Assembly: GCF_005671395.1 (NCBI RefSeq)
Contig: NZ_CP040428.1
Span: 3,162,001-3,226,000 of the forward strand
Source: Jejubacter calystegiae
GTDB lineage: Bacteria > Pseudomonadota > Gammaproteobacteria > Enterobacterales > Enterobacteriaceae
Direction: 5' to 3'
Length of the DNA: 64,000 bases
Shown: positions 1-11,140 of the stretch, piece by piece
Layout: each line of letters starts with the position of its first letter
Position numbering within the stretch: position 1 is the first letter of the stretch
Notes under the pieces: generated by a model
What the model was told of the DNA's origin: nothing
Seen by the model: only the letters and a program-made list of their open reading frames with translations
The model's database searches: none
Made by a program: the position numbers and the translations under genes

Positions 1-1233
1 GTCCATTTCCGCCATACGGGCGTCCAGCACATCAAGACGCTCTTCACGCTGAGAGCCACCGATGATTTCGCCAATGCCCGGCGCCAGTACGTCCATTGCG
101 GCCACGGTTTTACCGTCGTCATTCATGCGCATATAGAACGCTTTAATATCTTTCGGGTAGTTCTTCACCACTACTGGTGCCTTAAAGTGCTTCTCGGCCA
201 GGTAGCGTTCGTGCTCAGAAGCCAGATCCACACCCCAGTAAACCGGGTTTTCGAACTTCTCGCCGCATTTTTCCAGAATCGCGACGGCGTCGGTGTAGTC
301 CACCTGGGCGAAGTCGGCAGCGACAAAACGCTCCAGACGTTCGATCGCTTCTTTGTCCACGCGCTGAGCGAAGAACTCCATATCGTCGCGGCGTTCTTTC
401 AGCACGGCGTTAAAGACGTACTTCAGCATGGCTTCTGCCAGCGCTGCCGCATCGTCCAGGCTGGCGAAAGCCACTTCTGGCTCCAGCATCCAGAACTCGG
501 CCAGGTGGCGGCTGGTGTTGGAGTTTTCGGCTCGGAAAGTGGGGCCGAAAGTATAGATTTTCGACAGCGCGCAGGCGTAGGTTTCGCCGTTCAGCTGGCC
601 AGACACCGTCAGGAAGGCCTCTTTACCAAAGAAGTCTTGATCGTAGTCGACTTTCCCCTGGTCGTTACGCGGCAGGTTTTCCATATCCAGCGTTGAAACG
701 CGGAACATTTCACCAGCGCCTTCGGTATCGGAAGCGGTGATAAGCGGGGTGGAAACCCAGAAGAAGCCCTGCTCGTCAAAGAAGCGATGCAGCGCCTGGG
801 CCAGAGTGTGGCGCACGCGCGCCACGGCGCCAATCAGGTTGGTGCGCGGGCGCAGATGCGCCACTTCGCGGAGATATTCAATGCTGTGGCGTTTGGCGGC
901 CATGGGGTAGCTGTCGGGATCTTCCACCCAACCGACAACTTCTACGTGGTTTGCCTGCAGCTCGAAGCTCTGGCCCTGGCCCGGAGAAGCCACCACGGTA
1001 CCGGTTACAATCACGGAACAGCCAGTGGTCAGGCGCAGTACTTCACTTTCGTAATTTGGCAGAGAATGATTTATGACGGCCTGTACAGGATCAAAGCAGG
1101 AACCGTCATAAACGGCGAGGAAGGAGATACCAGCTTTTGAATCTCGACGTGTCCGTACCCATCCGCGCACGGTGACTTCACTGTCAACGGCGACGCGGCC
1201 CTGGAGTACGTCGGCTACAGGCACAACGCTCAT
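1..1233 (-). CDS. asnS: asparaginyl-tRNA synthetase, N-terminal 411 residues (cut by window edge)
   Basis: Cytoplasmic class II aminoacyl-tRNA synthetase that charges tRNA-Asn with asparagine. The reading frame starts at ATG 1233 on the minus strand ([16 protein letters not shown]) and stays open to base 1. It holds the N-terminal OB-fold anticodon-binding domain (about residues 1-120, [13 protein letters not shown]) and most of the class II catalytic core ([33 protein letters not shown]). About 55 C-terminal residues, including motif 3, lie outside the window. It sits upstream of pncB, also on the minus strand, as in E. coli. Identity is clear from near-identity to the E. coli protein. Confidence 0.97.
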   Translation of the reverse strand, partial: MSVVPVADVLQGRVAVDSEVTVRGWVRTRRDSKAGISFLAVYDGSCFDPVQAVINHSLPNYESEVLRLTTGCSVIVTGTVVASPGQGQSFELQANHVEVVGWVEDPDSYPMAAKRHSIEYLREVAHLRPRTNLIGAVARVRHTLAQALHRFFDEQGFFWVSTPLITASDTEGAGEMFRVSTLDMENLPRNDQGKVDYDQDFFGKEAFLTVSGQLNGETYACALSKIYTFGPTFRAENSNTSRHLAEFWMLEPEVAFASLDDAAALAEAMLKYVFNAVLKERRDDMEFFAQRVDKEAIERLERFVAADFAQVDYTDAVAILEKCGEKFENPVYWGVDLASEHERYLAEKHFKAPVVVKNYPKDIKAFYMRMNDDGKTVAAMDVLAPGIGEIIGGSQREERLDVLDARMAEMD

Positions 1234-1362
1234 AGTTTTCTCTCTAATTTGATGGTCAATAACAATGGGTTTTCGCCCCAGCTACAGGGGGCCATCTATG
1301 TTACCTGTTGGAGATTGCCAGACAAGCAGAAATCGCTGTGGGGGCGATAAAATCGAGAGGAA

Positions 1363-1382
1363 GCAGGGGCGGGAGCCCCTGC
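1363..1382 (-). terminator. probable pncB terminator
   Basis: A perfect 8-bp inverted repeat (GCAGGGGC, 4-nt loop, GCCCCTGC) lies just past the pncB stop codon. On the minus strand it is followed by a T-rich stretch (CTCTCGATTTTAT), though not a tight U-tract. It probably ends pncB transcription before asnS. Confidence 0.6.
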
Positions 1383-1391
1383 GTTACAGCT

Positions 1392-2594
1392 TTAGCTAGC
1401 TTTACGCACCCGCGGAAGGTCGAAGGCTTTGCGCAACGCGCGTACAAATGCTTTATCTTCGCAGATGGTTTTTCCAGGGCTGTCGGAAAGTTTAGCGACC
1501 GGCTTACCGTTACACTCCACCAGCTTAATCACGATATTCAGCGGTTTGACGCCAGGAATATCGCAGGTCAGGCGAGTGCCGATACCGAAGCCCAGTTGAA
1601 CCCGGGAAGCAAAATGGCGATACAGCCCGACGGCTTTCTCAAGGTCGAGATTATCGGAGAAGATCAGCGTTTTGCTCATCGGGTCGATGCCCAGTTTTTC
1701 GTAGTGGGCAATCGCTTTTTCGCCCCACTGGACCGGATCGCCGGAGTCGTGACGCAGCCCCTGGTACTGGGTGGCGAACTCATGGCCGAAATCGCGCAGG
1801 AAGGCATCCATGGTGATACAGTCGGTCAGGGCAATCCCCAGACGGTCAGGATATTCGTCCAGCCAGGCCTGTAGCGCTGCGCGCTGGCTGTTCGCCAGGT
1901 CGGGGCTTATCTGCTGGTGCGCCTGGAACCACTCATGGGCCTGAGTGCCCATCGGCGTTAGCTGCAGGCGGCTAGCCAGATCGTAGTTGCTGGTGCCGAT
2001 AAACCACGGCTCCTGCTGCAACCGTTCGACGATGGCCTGTTGCACCTCACGGGAAAAGCGGCGACGAGTGCCGAAGTCCATCAGCCGGAACTGGTTCATA
2101 TCCAGGGATCCGGTCAGTTGCGAGAAGTCGCGCAGTTTATTTTCCAGGTGGTCAAGCGCCATGGAAACGGTGATCTCCGGCGAGCGGTAGCGGTGCACCA
2201 CTTCGCTTATCACCGCCAGCAGCGGCACTTCCCACATGATGACTTCACGCCAGGGGCCCTGAAGGCGAATATCCAGCTTGCCGTTCTGGTTGTGGATCTC
2301 TACCTGTCTCGGGTCATAGCGAAAATCGCGCAGCCACGCCAGATAGTCGTCCTTAAAGAAGGGCAGACCGGAAAGCCAGTTGAACTCGTCATCCGTCAGT
2401 GCGAGGTACTGCATGGCGTCGACCTGCTCGCGAATGGCATCAGCGTAGATGCCCAGCAAATCGTCACCCCGGCAGCGAAACTCCGCAGCGACATCGACAT
2501 CATAGTAGTGGTGAAAGACTGCCTGCTGCATATGAAGCTTGTAGGCATCGGTATCCAGCAGCGTTTGCAATATCGGGGAAGCGTATCGTGTCAT
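1392..2594 (-). CDS. pncB: nicotinate phosphoribosyltransferase
   Basis: Makes nicotinate mononucleotide from nicotinate and PRPP, with ATP hydrolysis, in the NAD salvage (Preiss-Handler) pathway in the cytoplasm. The 400-residue protein matches E. coli PncB along its length ([20 protein letters not shown] near the N-terminus, [12 protein letters not shown] and [18 protein letters not shown] near the C-terminus). I prefer the ATG at 2594 (MTRYASP), which matches the family start. An in-frame ATG five codons upstream at 2609 is possible, but its purine-rich stretch is almost touching the codon. A 253-bp spacer separates it from the divergent pepN. Confidence 0.95.
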   Translation of the reverse strand: MTRYASPILQTLLDTDAYKLHMQQAVFHHYYDVDVAAEFRCRGDDLLGIYADAIREQVDAMQYLALTDDEFNWLSGLPFFKDDYLAWLRDFRYDPRQVEIHNQNGKLDIRLQGPWREVIMWEVPLLAVISEVVHRYRSPEITVSMALDHLENKLRDFSQLTGSLDMNQFRLMDFGTRRRFSREVQQAIVERLQQEPWFIGTSNYDLASRLQLTPMGTQAHEWFQAHQQISPDLANSQRAALQAWLDEYPDRLGIALTDCITMDAFLRDFGHEFATQYQGLRHDSGDPVQWGEKAIAHYEKLGIDPMSKTLIFSDNLDLEKAVGLYRHFASRVQLGFGIGTRLTCDIPGVKPLNIVIKLVECNGKPVAKLSDSPGKTICEDKAFVRALRKAFDLPRVRKAS

Positions 2595-2862
2595 GGCGCG
2601 TAGCGGCATCCTCTCACAGGAAGCGTTTCCATCTATGGCTTTGATCAGATAAAGACGCAGGAGTATACCCTGATTATCGTTTTATTGAACCAGAATCACA
2701 ACACAACCACCGCATCGGGTCGAGGGCAATTTGTGCCGCGTGTTACGTAAATGATTAAACCGGGGTCGAGCGATGCGCAACTGAGCGATTCACCATGGCA
2801 ACATCCGCGCAACAGGAATAGACTGAGGCAGGATAACTTACGGACGATGCAAAAGGTTTTTT

Positions 2863-5472
2863 ATGACTCAACAGCTACAAGCCAAATATCGCCATGATTA
2901 CCAGGCGCCGGAATTTTCGATTACAGATATCGATCTGACCTTCGTTCTGGATACCGAAAAAACCCGGGTTACCGCCGTAAGTCAGGTTCAGCGTCAGGGC
3001 AGCCATCGCTCGCCGTTGCGTCTGGATGGTGAAGATCTGACCCTGATTGAACTGCAGGTGGATGGTAAAGCCTGGCAGGATTATGCGCTGGAGTTGGGGG
3101 CGCTGGTCATCAACAATCTGCCGGACCGCTTTACGCTGACGGTAATCAATGAGATTAGCCCGGCATCCAATACTGCGCTGGAAGGACTTTATCAGTCCGG
3201 CGATGCGCTTTGTACTCAGTGTGAGGCTGAAGGTTTCCGCCATATTACCTGGTATCTGGACCGCCCGGACGTTCTGGCGCGTTTTACCACTAAAATTATC
3301 GCCGATAAGGCTGCCTATCCCTTCCTGCTGTCCAACGGCAACCGCGTCGATCAGGGGGAGCTGGACGGCGGGCGTCACTGGGTTCAGTGGCAGGATCCCT
3401 TCCCCAAACCCTGTTATCTGTTCGCGCTGGTGGCCGGTGATTTCGATGTTCTGAGCGACAGCTTCACCACTCGTTCCGGTCGCGAAGTGGCGCTGGAACT
3501 CTACGTTGACCGCGGCAACCTCGATCGTGCCGACTGGGCCATGACCTCGCTGAAAAACTCCATGAAGTGGGATGAAACCCGCTTCGGTCTGGAGTATGAC
3601 CTCGACATCTATATGATCGTGGCAGTGGACTTCTTTAATATGGGCGCCATGGAGAACAAAGGGCTGAACGTCTTTAACTCCAAATACGTGCTGGCCCGGG
3701 CGGAAACCGCTACCGATAAGGACTACCTGAACATCGAGCGGGTGATCGGTCACGAATATTTCCATAACTGGACCGGTAACCGCGTGACCTGCCGCGACTG
3801 GTTCCAGCTCAGCCTGAAAGAGGGGCTGACGGTATTCCGCGATCAGGAGTTCAGTTCCGATCTGGGTTCACGGGCCGTTAACCGCATCAGCAACGTGCGT
3901 ACCATGCGCGGCATGCAGTTTGCCGAAGACGCCAGCCCGATGGCGCATCCGATCCGCCCGGAAAAGGTGGTCGAGATGAACAACTTCTATACCCTGACCG
4001 TGTACGAGAAAGGGGCGGAAGTGATTCGTATGCTGCACACCCTGCTGGGAGAAGCGAATTTCCAGAAGGGGATGCTGCTTTACTTCGAACGTCATGATGG
4101 CAGCGCCGCCACCTGCGACGATTTCGTACAGGCGATGGAGGATGCCTCCAATATCGACCTTTCCCATTTCCGCCGCTGGTACAGCCAGTCCGGTACGCCG
4201 GTGGTCACGGTGCATGACGACTATAATCCGGAAACTGAAGAGTACCGGCTGACCATTAAGCAGCATACGCCGCCCACCGCGGACCAGCAGGATAAACAGC
4301 CGCTGCATATTCCGTTCGATATCGAATTGTACGATGGCGAAGGGCAGGTAATTCCGCTGCAGCACAACGGTCATCCGGTGCATCACGTACTAAACGTGAC
4401 CCAGGCGGAACAGACCTTCGTGTTCGATAACGTCTATTTCCAGCCGGTCCCGTCGCTGTTGCGTGAATTTTCGGCCCCGGTGAAGCTGGAATATAAATGG
4501 AGCGACAGTCAGCTCACCTTCCTGATGCGCCATGCCCGCAACGATTTTTCACGCTGGGATGCGGCCCAGAGCCTGCTGGCCAATGTGATTAAGCTCAATG
4601 TGGCACGTCATCAGCAGGGTCAGCCGCTCTCCGTTCCGCAGCATATCGCCGATGCCTTCCGCGCTGTGCTATTGGACGAGAAGATCGATCCGGCGCTGGC
4701 GGCGGAGATTATGACGCTGCCGTCTCAGAACGAGATGGCGGAGTTGTTCGCCACCATCGATCCGGGCGCCATTGCCGCGGTGCACGAGTCCCTGACTCGG
4801 GTGCTGGCCAATGAACTGGCGGACGAGCTGCTGGCGGTATACAACGCGATGGCGCTGAAACAGTATCGCGTCGATCACGCCGATATCGGCAAGCGTGCAC
4901 TGCGTAACGTCTGCCTGCACTATCTGGCCTTTGGCGAGCCTGAACTGGCGGAAAAACTGGTGACCGCCCAGTATCATGCCGACAATATGACCGATTCGCT
5001 GGCGGCATTGTCCGCGGCGGTGGCGGCGCAGCTACCGTGCCGCGATCGCCTGTTGGCGGAATACGACGAGAAGTGGCACAAAGACGGTCTGGTGATGGAC
5101 AAGTGGTTTATTCTGCAGGCCACCAGTCCGGCGGACGGGGCGCTGAAGCAGGTTCGTGCACTGCTGAACCATCGCAGCTTCTCAATGGGCAACCCTAACC
5201 GTATTCGTTCGCTGATCGGCGCCTTCGTTAGCGGCAATCCGGCGGCGTTCCACGCGCAGGACGGAAGCGGTTATCAGTTCCTGGTCGAGATGCTGACCGA
5301 GCTCAACAGCCGTAATCCCCAGGTGGCGTCCCGCCTGATCGAGCCGCTGATCCGCTTTAAACGCTATGACGATAGCCGTCAGGGGCTGATGCGCAGCGCG
5401 CTGGAACAGCTACAGGGGCTGGAAAATCTGTCCCGGGATCTCAGTGAGAAGATAGACAAGGCGTTGGCCTGA
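2863..5472 (+). CDS. pepN: aminopeptidase N (M1 family)
   Basis: Zinc aminopeptidase of the cytoplasm that removes N-terminal residues from peptides in the last steps of protein turnover. The protein has 869 residues, the usual length. The exopeptidase motif MGAMENKGLN and the zinc site HEYFHNWTGN (HExxH), with the third ligand Glu in LKEGLTVF, are all present, so the active site looks intact. An alpha-helical C-terminal domain follows. It is transcribed alone, divergently from pncB, and ends at a strong terminator. Confidence 0.97.
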   Translation: MTQQLQAKYRHDYQAPEFSITDIDLTFVLDTEKTRVTAVSQVQRQGSHRSPLRLDGEDLTLIELQVDGKAWQDYALELGALVINNLPDRFTLTVINEISPASNTALEGLYQSGDALCTQCEAEGFRHITWYLDRPDVLARFTTKIIADKAAYPFLLSNGNRVDQGELDGGRHWVQWQDPFPKPCYLFALVAGDFDVLSDSFTTRSGREVALELYVDRGNLDRADWAMTSLKNSMKWDETRFGLEYDLDIYMIVAVDFFNMGAMENKGLNVFNSKYVLARAETATDKDYLNIERVIGHEYFHNWTGNRVTCRDWFQLSLKEGLTVFRDQEFSSDLGSRAVNRISNVRTMRGMQFAEDASPMAHPIRPEKVVEMNNFYTLTVYEKGAEVIRMLHTLLGEANFQKGMLLYFERHDGSAATCDDFVQAMEDASNIDLSHFRRWYSQSGTPVVTVHDDYNPETEEYRLTIKQHTPPTADQQDKQPLHIPFDIELYDGEGQVIPLQHNGHPVHHVLNVTQAEQTFVFDNVYFQPVPSLLREFSAPVKLEYKWSDSQLTFLMRHARNDFSRWDAAQSLLANVIKLNVARHQQGQPLSVPQHIADAFRAVLLDEKIDPALAAEIMTLPSQNEMAELFATIDPGAIAAVHESLTRVLANELADELLAVYNAMALKQYRVDHADIGKRALRNVCLHYLAFGEPELAEKLVTAQYHADNMTDSLAALSAAVAAQLPCRDRLLAEYDEKWHKDGLVMDKWFILQATSPADGALKQVRALLNHRSFSMGNPNRIRSLIGAFVSGNPAAFHAQDGSGYQFLVEMLTELNSRNPQVASRLIEPLIRFKRYDDSRQGLMRSALEQLQGLENLSRDLSEKIDKALA

Positions 5473-5485
5473 TAGCCATAAAGAA

Positions 5486-5510
5486 GGGGAGCCGTATGGC
5501 TCCCCTCTTT
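5486..5510. terminator. bidirectional terminator between pepN and ssuB
   Basis: Perfect 8-bp stem GGGGAGCC / GGCTCCCC with a GTAT loop, followed on the plus strand by TCTTTT and preceded by A-rich sequence. It lies between the convergent pepN and ssuB genes and overlaps the ssuB stop codon, so it can end both transcripts. Confidence 0.85.
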
Positions 5511-6289
5511 TACTGACCGGCGCGGCGTCGAGTCGGTTTTTCCTCCTCCTCCTGCCCTCTGGCCATCACCCGCTCCAGTACCTGTGCTTCCAGTTCCGCC
5601 AGCCGTGGCGAACCGTGGCGGCGCGGGCGTGCGACGTCGACGGTCAGATCCATCCCGATTCTACCCTGTTCTATCAGCAGCACCCTGTCGGCCATCGCTA
5701 CCGCTTCGCTGACGTCGTGGGTCACCAGCAGTACGGTAAAGCCATTCTCCAGCCACAGCGTTTCGATAAGCTCCTGCATTTCGATTCGGGTCAGTGCATC
5801 CAGCGCCCCCAGCGGTTCATCCAGCAACAGTAGTGCCGGGCGATGAATGAGCGCCCTGGCCAGCGCCACCCGCTGCTTCTGACCACCGGAGAGGGCGGCG
5901 GGCCACTCCGCAGCACGGCTCTCCAGCCCTACCGCCGCCAGCGCCTCCCGCGCTGCCGGTCGCCAGTTTCCTTTTAGCCCCAGACCGACGTTATCGATGA
6001 CCGACTTCCAGGGCAGCAGTCTGGCATCCTGAAACATCAGGCGCGTCTCTTCCCGCGCCGCGCTGAGCGGTCCGTTGCCCGCCAGCAGTTCACCGGCGCT
6101 GGCGGATTCCAGACCGGCCAGCAGACGCAGCAGGGTACTTTTGCCGCCGCCGCTGCGGCCCACCACGGCCACGAACTGACCGGCGGGAATGTGTAGATCC
6201 AGGTCGTTAAGTACCTGATTATCGGCATAGCGTTTGCCAACGCCGTTCAGCAGCAGCGGCAGACCCTGATTCAGGCGAGCGGTATTCAT
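5510..6289 (-). CDS. ssuB: aliphatic sulfonate ABC transporter, ATPase subunit
   Basis: Energises uptake of alkanesulfonates with permease SsuC and binding protein SsuA. The 259-residue ATPase shows Walker [10 protein letters not shown], signature LSGGQKQR, Walker B LLLLDEP with a D-loop (LGALD), and the switch histidine in LLVTHD. It is the last gene of the ssuEADCB operon and overlaps the end of ssuC by 4 bases. A short charged C-terminal tail ([13 protein letters not shown]) follows the domain. In E. coli this operon is switched on by the regulator Cbl during sulfate limitation. Confidence 0.95.
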   Translation of the reverse strand: MNTARLNQGLPLLLNGVGKRYADNQVLNDLDLHIPAGQFVAVVGRSGGGKSTLLRLLAGLESASAGELLAGNGPLSAAREETRLMFQDARLLPWKSVIDNVGLGLKGNWRPAAREALAAVGLESRAAEWPAALSGGQKQRVALARALIHRPALLLLDEPLGALDALTRIEMQELIETLWLENGFTVLLVTHDVSEAVAMADRVLLIEQGRIGMDLTVDVARPRRHGSPRLAELEAQVLERVMARGQEEEEKPTRRRAGQ

Positions 6290-7071
6290 GGTGCCTCCTG
6301 TTTATTGATATACGCCGGATTCCAGCGCAGCCAGACGCGCTCCAGCAGTCGGGCGCTGATATCCGCCAGCTTGCCAAGCAGCGCATAGAGTATGATGGCG
6401 ACGACTACCACATCGGTTTGCAGAAACTCCCGGGCGTTCATAGCCAGATAACCGATACCGGCGCTGGCGGAGATGGTTTCCGCGACAATCAGCGTCAGCC
6501 ACATCAGCCCCAGCGCAAAGCGCACGCCCACCATAATCGAGGGCAGGGCGCCCGGCAGAATCACCTGACTGAACAGGCTGAAACCGGAAAGGCCGTAGCT
6601 GCGCGCCATCTCCAGCAGGCCGCGGTCGATATTGCGGATGCCGTGCCAGGTATTGATATAAATAGGGAACATCGTGCCCAGCGCCACCAGGAAGATCTTG
6701 GCGGTTTCGTCGATGCCGAACCACAGGATCACCAGCGGAATCAGGGCCAGATGTGGTACGTTGCGCAGCATCTGAATGGAGCTGTCCAGCAGGCGTTCGC
6801 CGGTGCGGGACAGGCCGCTTATCAGACCCAGTACCAGGCCCAACCCGCCGCCGATCGCGAAACCGAGCAGCGCCCGCCAGCAGCTAATCGCTAGGCTGTT
6901 CCAGAGCTCGCCGCTGACGCACAGCTGCCAGAAGGCGCTAACTACCCCTTCCGGAGAAGGGAAAACGCGGTTGCTGAGCCAGCCGCTGGCGGAGGCTATC
7001 TGCCAGGCGAGCAGCAGCGCCAGTGGCAGTACCCAGGGCAGTAGCCCGTTGAACAGGGACTTTTTCTCCAT
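6286..7071 (-). CDS. ssuC: aliphatic sulfonate ABC transporter, permease
   Basis: Inner-membrane permease of the SsuABC importer, BPD_transp_1 family, with about six membrane helices and the EAA-type loop contacting SsuB ([20 protein letters not shown]). It closely matches E. coli SsuC. I place the start at ATG 7071 (MEKKSLFN) because the AAGGAG ribosome-binding site is 8 nt away; an ATG two codons upstream at 7077 is only 2 nt from it. The gene lies between ssuD and ssuB in the operon. Confidence 0.94.
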   Translation of the reverse strand: MEKKSLFNGLLPWVLPLALLLAWQIASASGWLSNRVFPSPEGVVSAFWQLCVSGELWNSLAISCWRALLGFAIGGGLGLVLGLISGLSRTGERLLDSSIQMLRNVPHLALIPLVILWFGIDETAKIFLVALGTMFPIYINTWHGIRNIDRGLLEMARSYGLSGFSLFSQVILPGALPSIMVGVRFALGLMWLTLIVAETISASAGIGYLAMNAREFLQTDVVVVAIILYALLGKLADISARLLERVWLRWNPAYINKQEAP

Positions 7072-7083
7072 CAGCATTTCTCC

Positions 7084-8229
7084 TTAGCTTTCGGACGCTC
7101 TGGCCGGGACGAAATCGTTAGCGACGGTTTCACCGAATGGCTGAATTTGCGGAGCCTCGTCGGCCTGAGGGCGGGCGATGTCCAGGTGCGGGAACAGCAG
7201 CTCGCCGGCGCGGTATGCTTCTTCCAGATGGGGGTAACCGGAGAGAATAAAGCTATCGATGCCAAGGTCGGCATACTCCTGGATACGCGCCGCCACGGTG
7301 GGGCCGTCTCCCACCAGGGCTGTACCGGCACCGCCGCGCACCAGACCAACTCCGGCCCACAGGTTAGGGGATATTTCCAGCCGGTCGCGCTGCCCGCCGT
7401 GCAGCGCCGCCATTCGCTGCTGTCCAACGGAGTCGCTGCGGGCAAAGGCGGCCTGGGCCCGGCCGATGGTATCGTCATCCAGCCGGGAGATCAGGCGTTC
7501 CGCCGCCTGCCAGGCTTCGTCATTGGTTTCACGCACAATCACATGCAGACGGATGCCGAAACGTACCTGGCGACCGTGGGCGGCAGCCTGCTCCCGAACC
7601 TGCGCTATTTTTTCCCGCACCTGCTCAGGCGGTTCGCCCCAGGTGAGATAGCAGTCGACCTGTTCCGCCGCCAGCGCCTGTGCCGGAGCCGAAGAGCCGC
7701 CGAACCAGAGCGGCGGGCGCGGTTGCTGAAGCGGGGGAAACAGCAGGCGGGCGCCTTTAACCTGCAAATGGCGTCCGTCGTAATCGACGCTTTCGCCTTC
7801 CAGTACCCGACGCCAGATATGGGTAAACTCATCGGCGGCTTCATAGCGGGCGGCGTGATCCAGCCAGACGCCGTCTCCCGCCAGCTCTTCGGGGTCGCCA
7901 CCGGTGACCAGATTAAACAGCGTTCGACCGCCGGAAAGCCGGTCCAGGGTGGCCGCCTGACGCGCCGCCACCGTCGGGGAAACCACGCCGGGGCGCAGCG
8001 CCACCAGAAATTTCAGATGACGGGTGACCGGAACCAGCGAAGCGGCCACCAGCCAGGCATCTTCGCAGGAGCGCCCGGTGGGGATCAGTACGCCGCTAAA
8101 TCCCTGACGCTCGGCGGCCTGGGCTACCTGCTGCAGATAGCCGTGGTCTACCGGTCTGGCGCCTTCATCGCTGCCGAGGTAGCGACCATCGCCGTGAGTG
8201 GGCAGAAACCAGAACATATTCAGACTCAT
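7084..8229 (-). CDS. ssuD: FMNH2-dependent alkanesulfonate monooxygenase
   Basis: Cleaves alkanesulfonates to aldehyde and sulfite with O2 and reduced FMN supplied by SsuE, giving sulfite for cysteine synthesis. The 381-residue protein is a bacterial luciferase-like TIM barrel; [19 protein letters not shown] and [16 protein letters not shown] match E. coli SsuD. Its start codon overlaps the ssuA stop codon (TAATG), which suggests translational coupling. Confidence 0.96.
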   Translation of the reverse strand: MSLNMFWFLPTHGDGRYLGSDEGARPVDHGYLQQVAQAAERQGFSGVLIPTGRSCEDAWLVAASLVPVTRHLKFLVALRPGVVSPTVAARQAATLDRLSGGRTLFNLVTGGDPEELAGDGVWLDHAARYEAADEFTHIWRRVLEGESVDYDGRHLQVKGARLLFPPLQQPRPPLWFGGSSAPAQALAAEQVDCYLTWGEPPEQVREKIAQVREQAAAHGRQVRFGIRLHVIVRETNDEAWQAAERLISRLDDDTIGRAQAAFARSDSVGQQRMAALHGGQRDRLEISPNLWAGVGLVRGGAGTALVGDGPTVAARIQEYADLGIDSFILSGYPHLEEAYRAGELLFPHLDIARPQADEAPQIQPFGETVANDFVPARASES

Positions 8230-9191
8230 TATTTGTCTCCTTGTGGTGCGGCAGGAAGCCAGATCCGATCGCGAATATCGACCGGTTTCGGGATCAGGCG
8301 ATTGGCGTAAAACAGGTCCGCGGTCTTTTGCTGACGGGCGGCGGTCGCGGCGTCAACGGCGCGGATAGTCATGACCGGACGATTTTCGAGATAGCGGGCG
8401 ATCGCCGCCTGCGGCAGTCCGATGGTGGAGGAGAGCTGTTCGATGCTCTGCTGGCGCTGGCTGCGGACCAGGTCATCCGCCTGGCTAAAGGTATCGAGCA
8501 CCTGACGCAGGAAGGGGCCATTGGCGTTGGTCCATGACCGGGTGGCCAGATAGAAGGAACCGGTCAGATCCAGTCCTTCGCCGTCGGTAAGTACCCGGGC
8601 GCCTCCATGTAGCGTGGCCGCTGAATAGTAAGGATCCCAGATGGCCCAGGCATCGACACTACCCTGTTGAAAAGCTGCCCGGGCGTCGGCGGGGGTCAGC
8701 CAGACTGGCTGAATATCAGAAAAACGCAGCCCGGCTTTCTGCAGGGCGCGCAGTACCAGGTTATGGGAACTGGAGCCTTTCTGTAGCGCCACACGCCGTC
8801 CCTTAAGGTCGGCGACCTTTTTGATCGGGCTGTTTTCGGCGACCAGAATCACTTCGGCGCGCGGCTTCGCGGGTTCGGCCCCCACATAGAGCAGATCGGC
8901 CCCGGCCGCCTGGGCGAAGATCGGTGGGATATCGCCGGTGCCACCCAGATCAATGCTGCCGACATTTAACGCCTCCAGTAGCTGAGGACCGGCGGGAAAC
9001 TCCACCCAGCGGATTTGGGTGTCAGGGTAACGTTGTTCCAGCAGGTGATGGCTCTTTGCCAGCGCCATACCGACGGCGCCTTTTTGATAGCCAATCCGTA
9101 GCTGAGTGGGTGCATCCGATGCGGCAACAGCGGTGCTCGTCAAGCCCAGCATCAACAGCAGGGGGACAGCCCTGCGCAACAGCTTATGCAT
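8229..9191 (-). CDS. ssuA: aliphatic sulfonate-binding periplasmic protein
   Basis: Periplasmic binding protein that delivers alkanesulfonates to SsuBC. It starts with a Sec signal peptide ([17 protein letters not shown], probable cleavage after AVAA) and continues with a type 2 periplasmic fold ([39 protein letters not shown]). I chose ATG 9191 because it follows an AGGAGGTGG ribosome-binding site and begins the signal peptide; the frame is open further upstream but that part overlaps ssuE. It overlaps the ssuE 3' end by 8 bases. Confidence 0.94.
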   Translation of the reverse strand: MHKLLRRAVPLLLMLGLTSTAVAASDAPTQLRIGYQKGAVGMALAKSHHLLEQRYPDTQIRWVEFPAGPQLLEALNVGSIDLGGTGDIPPIFAQAAGADLLYVGAEPAKPRAEVILVAENSPIKKVADLKGRRVALQKGSSSHNLVLRALQKAGLRFSDIQPVWLTPADARAAFQQGSVDAWAIWDPYYSAATLHGGARVLTDGEGLDLTGSFYLATRSWTNANGPFLRQVLDTFSQADDLVRSQRQQSIEQLSSTIGLPQAAIARYLENRPVMTIRAVDAATAARQQKTADLFYANRLIPKPVDIRDRIWLPAAPQGDK

Positions 9192-9732
9192 GCGCCACCT
9201 CCTGGCGTGACTGGCTGACCCGCTGGCGGAAAGTCTCCAGCGCATCATCCAGTCGCTGACGCAGCAATGGCTCGAAGATAGCCCGATGTTGATAGTCGCT
9301 TATCTGCTCGTCCTGAGCGAAGACGCCGTGCAGAATCTCCTGAGCCTTCAGGGCGTTCAGCACTGGCTTCAGGGCATAGTCCAGCGCCAGCATATGCGCC
9401 AGGGTGCCGCCGCTGGCGACCGGAAGCACCACCTTATGCTCCAGCGATCGCTCGGGCAGCAGGTCGAGCAACGTTTTCAGCGCCCCGGAAAACGAGGCTT
9501 TATAGACCGGCGTCGCCACGATCAGACCATCTGCTTCCCGGAGTTGCTGAACAAAGGTCTGTAGCGCCGGGCTGTCGAAGCGGGCATACAGCAGATCTTC
9601 TGGTGCAAAATTGTGCAGATGCCAGTGGCATACCTCGATGTCCGCCGCGTTAAGCGTCTCCCGGGCGTACTCCAGCATGGCGCCGGAGCGGGAAGGGTAA
9701 CGGGGACTGCCGGCCAGGGTTATCACTCGCAT
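9184..9732 (-). CDS. ssuE: NAD(P)H-dependent FMN reductase
   Basis: Supplies reduced FMN to the monooxygenase SsuD. The 182-residue flavodoxin-like protein carries the FMN-phosphate loop [15 protein letters not shown] and the [14 protein letters not shown] segment typical of SsuE. It is the first gene of ssuEADCB, preceded by an AAGGAG ribosome-binding site. The spacer up to pyrD (225 bp) should hold the Cbl/CysB-controlled promoter, but I could not assign its sites with confidence. Confidence 0.95.
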   Translation of the reverse strand: MRVITLAGSPRYPSRSGAMLEYARETLNAADIEVCHWHLHNFAPEDLLYARFDSPALQTFVQQLREADGLIVATPVYKASFSGALKTLLDLLPERSLEHKVVLPVASGGTLAHMLALDYALKPVLNALKAQEILHGVFAQDEQISDYQHRAIFEPLLRQRLDDALETFRQRVSQSRQEVAHA

Positions 9733-9890
9733 GCGCTCTCCTTATAACCATTCGTTTGGTTTTTTCGATAATTGATTACGAAATGATATTCTCAGAGCCT
9801 GGCGTCGGGATTAAATGCTTTTTTTGCAGCTCGTTTGCCGGTTTATGCATAACAGGATCAGGAGGGCGCGGCTTTTTTGCCGCAGGTCAA

Positions 9891-9919
9891 TTCACATTCG
9901 GACGCGGATGCATAATAAT
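9891..9919 (+). promoter_or_regulatory. probable pyrD promoter
   Basis: TTCACA at 9891-9896 and AATAAT at 9914-9919 are spaced by 17 bp. Transcription would begin in the C/G-rich run just after 9920 (CGGCCCCGG). In E. coli and Salmonella, pyrC and pyrD are controlled by the choice between C and G start nucleotides, which decides whether a leader hairpin hides the ribosome-binding site. The C-rich start region fits that scheme, but I infer it from position only. Confidence 0.5.
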
Positions 9920-9957
9920 ACGGCCCCGGTCTGCCTGACGGGAATCCTGGAGAATTC

Positions 9958-10968
9958 ATGTACTACCCCTTCGTTCGTAAAGCGTTATTTCAGCTCGACC
10001 CTGAGCGTGCCCATGAATTGACTTTTCAACAGCTGCGTCGTGTGACGGGAACCCCGCTGGAGTGTCTGGTGCGCCAGAAGGTACCGGCGAAACCGCTCTC
10101 CTGCATGGGGCTGACCTTTAAAAACCCGCTGGGCCTGGCCGCCGGACTGGACAAAAACGGCGAGTGCATCGATGCCCTGGGGGCAATGGGATTTGGATCG
10201 ATCGAGATCGGCACCGTGACGCCGCGCCCACAGCCGGGAAATGACAAACCGCGTCTGTTTCGCCTGGTGGCTGCAGAGGGATTGATCAACCGCATGGGCT
10301 TTAATAACCATGGCGTCGATCATCTGGTAGAGAACGTAAAACGCGCCCACTACGATGGCGTTCTGGGTATTAATATCGGCAAAAATAAAGATACGCCGGT
10401 AGAGCAGGGTAAGGATGACTATCTGATTTGTATGGAAAAAGTCTATCCCTACGCCGGTTATATCGCGATCAATATCTCTTCGCCGAATACTCCAGGGCTG
10501 CGTACCCTTCAGTACGGTGATGCTCTGGACGATCTACTGGCTGCGATTAAAAATAAACAGCAGCAGCTTGCAGAGCAGCACCATAAATATGTTCCAGTGG
10601 CAGTAAAGATCGCCCCGGATCTTTCTCATGAAGAATTGATCCAGGTAGCCGATAGTCTTCTGCGCCATAATATCGATGGGGTTATTGCTACCAATACCAC
10701 ATTAGATCGTAGCCTGGTTTCTGGAATGAAATATTGTGAAGAGAGTGGTGGTTTAAGTGGCCGTCCTCTGCAGTTAAAAAGCACCGAAATTATTCGGTTG
10801 CTGGCTGCCGAATTAAATGATCGTTTACCGATCGTTGGCGTCGGCGGTATCGACAGCGTGATGGCTGCACGCGAGAAGCTGGCCGCTGGCGCCACCCTTA
10901 TCCAGGTTTATTCCGGTTTTATTTTCCAGGGGCCACCGTTAATTAAACAAATTGTTACTCATATCTAA
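9958..10968 (+). CDS. pyrD: dihydroorotate dehydrogenase (quinone), class 2
   Basis: Oxidises dihydroorotate to orotate with quinone as acceptor, the fourth step of pyrimidine synthesis, bound to the inner face of the cytoplasmic membrane. The 336-residue protein has the class 2 N-terminal membrane-associating helices ([20 protein letters not shown]), the FMN-site [12 protein letters not shown], the catalytic segment [11 protein letters not shown], and GVGGI near the C-terminus. A GGAG ribosome-binding site precedes the ATG. It lies next to ssuE without the elf fimbrial operon found there in E. coli K-12. Confidence 0.97.
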   Translation: MYYPFVRKALFQLDPERAHELTFQQLRRVTGTPLECLVRQKVPAKPLSCMGLTFKNPLGLAAGLDKNGECIDALGAMGFGSIEIGTVTPRPQPGNDKPRLFRLVAAEGLINRMGFNNHGVDHLVENVKRAHYDGVLGINIGKNKDTPVEQGKDDYLICMEKVYPYAGYIAINISSPNTPGLRTLQYGDALDDLLAAIKNKQQQLAEQHHKYVPVAVKIAPDLSHEELIQVADSLLRHNIDGVIATNTTLDRSLVSGMKYCEESGGLSGRPLQLKSTEIIRLLAAELNDRLPIVGVGGIDSVMAAREKLAAGATLIQVYSGFIFQGPPLIKQIVTHI

Positions 10969-10990
10969 CCTTTTCACACCTCATGATAAC

Positions 10991-11022
10991 GCCAGGGCTT
11001 TATTTTTAGCCCTGGCTGTTTT
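10991..11022 (+). terminator. pyrD terminator
   Basis: A perfect 9-bp stem (GCCAGGGCT / AGCCCTGGC) with an AT-rich 8-nt loop is followed by TGTTTTAT, 22 bp after the pyrD stop codon. A standard intrinsic terminator. Confidence 0.85.
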
Positions 11023-11140
11023 ATATTCCTGTCAGTTGTTGCTTATTTAGTCATTCTGGTCTTTGCTTAGATCAACAATAAATCGAAACGCGACATCAAT
11101 AATAGCTATTAGTTGGTTGGATAGAACAGGGTTAAAAATT

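Noticed and set aside
7147-8310. A 387-codon frame antisense to ssuD
   Set aside because: Shadow of a GC-rich real gene; no domain recognised and no start signal. The same holds for long antisense frames in pepN, pncB, uup, pqiB and terminase.
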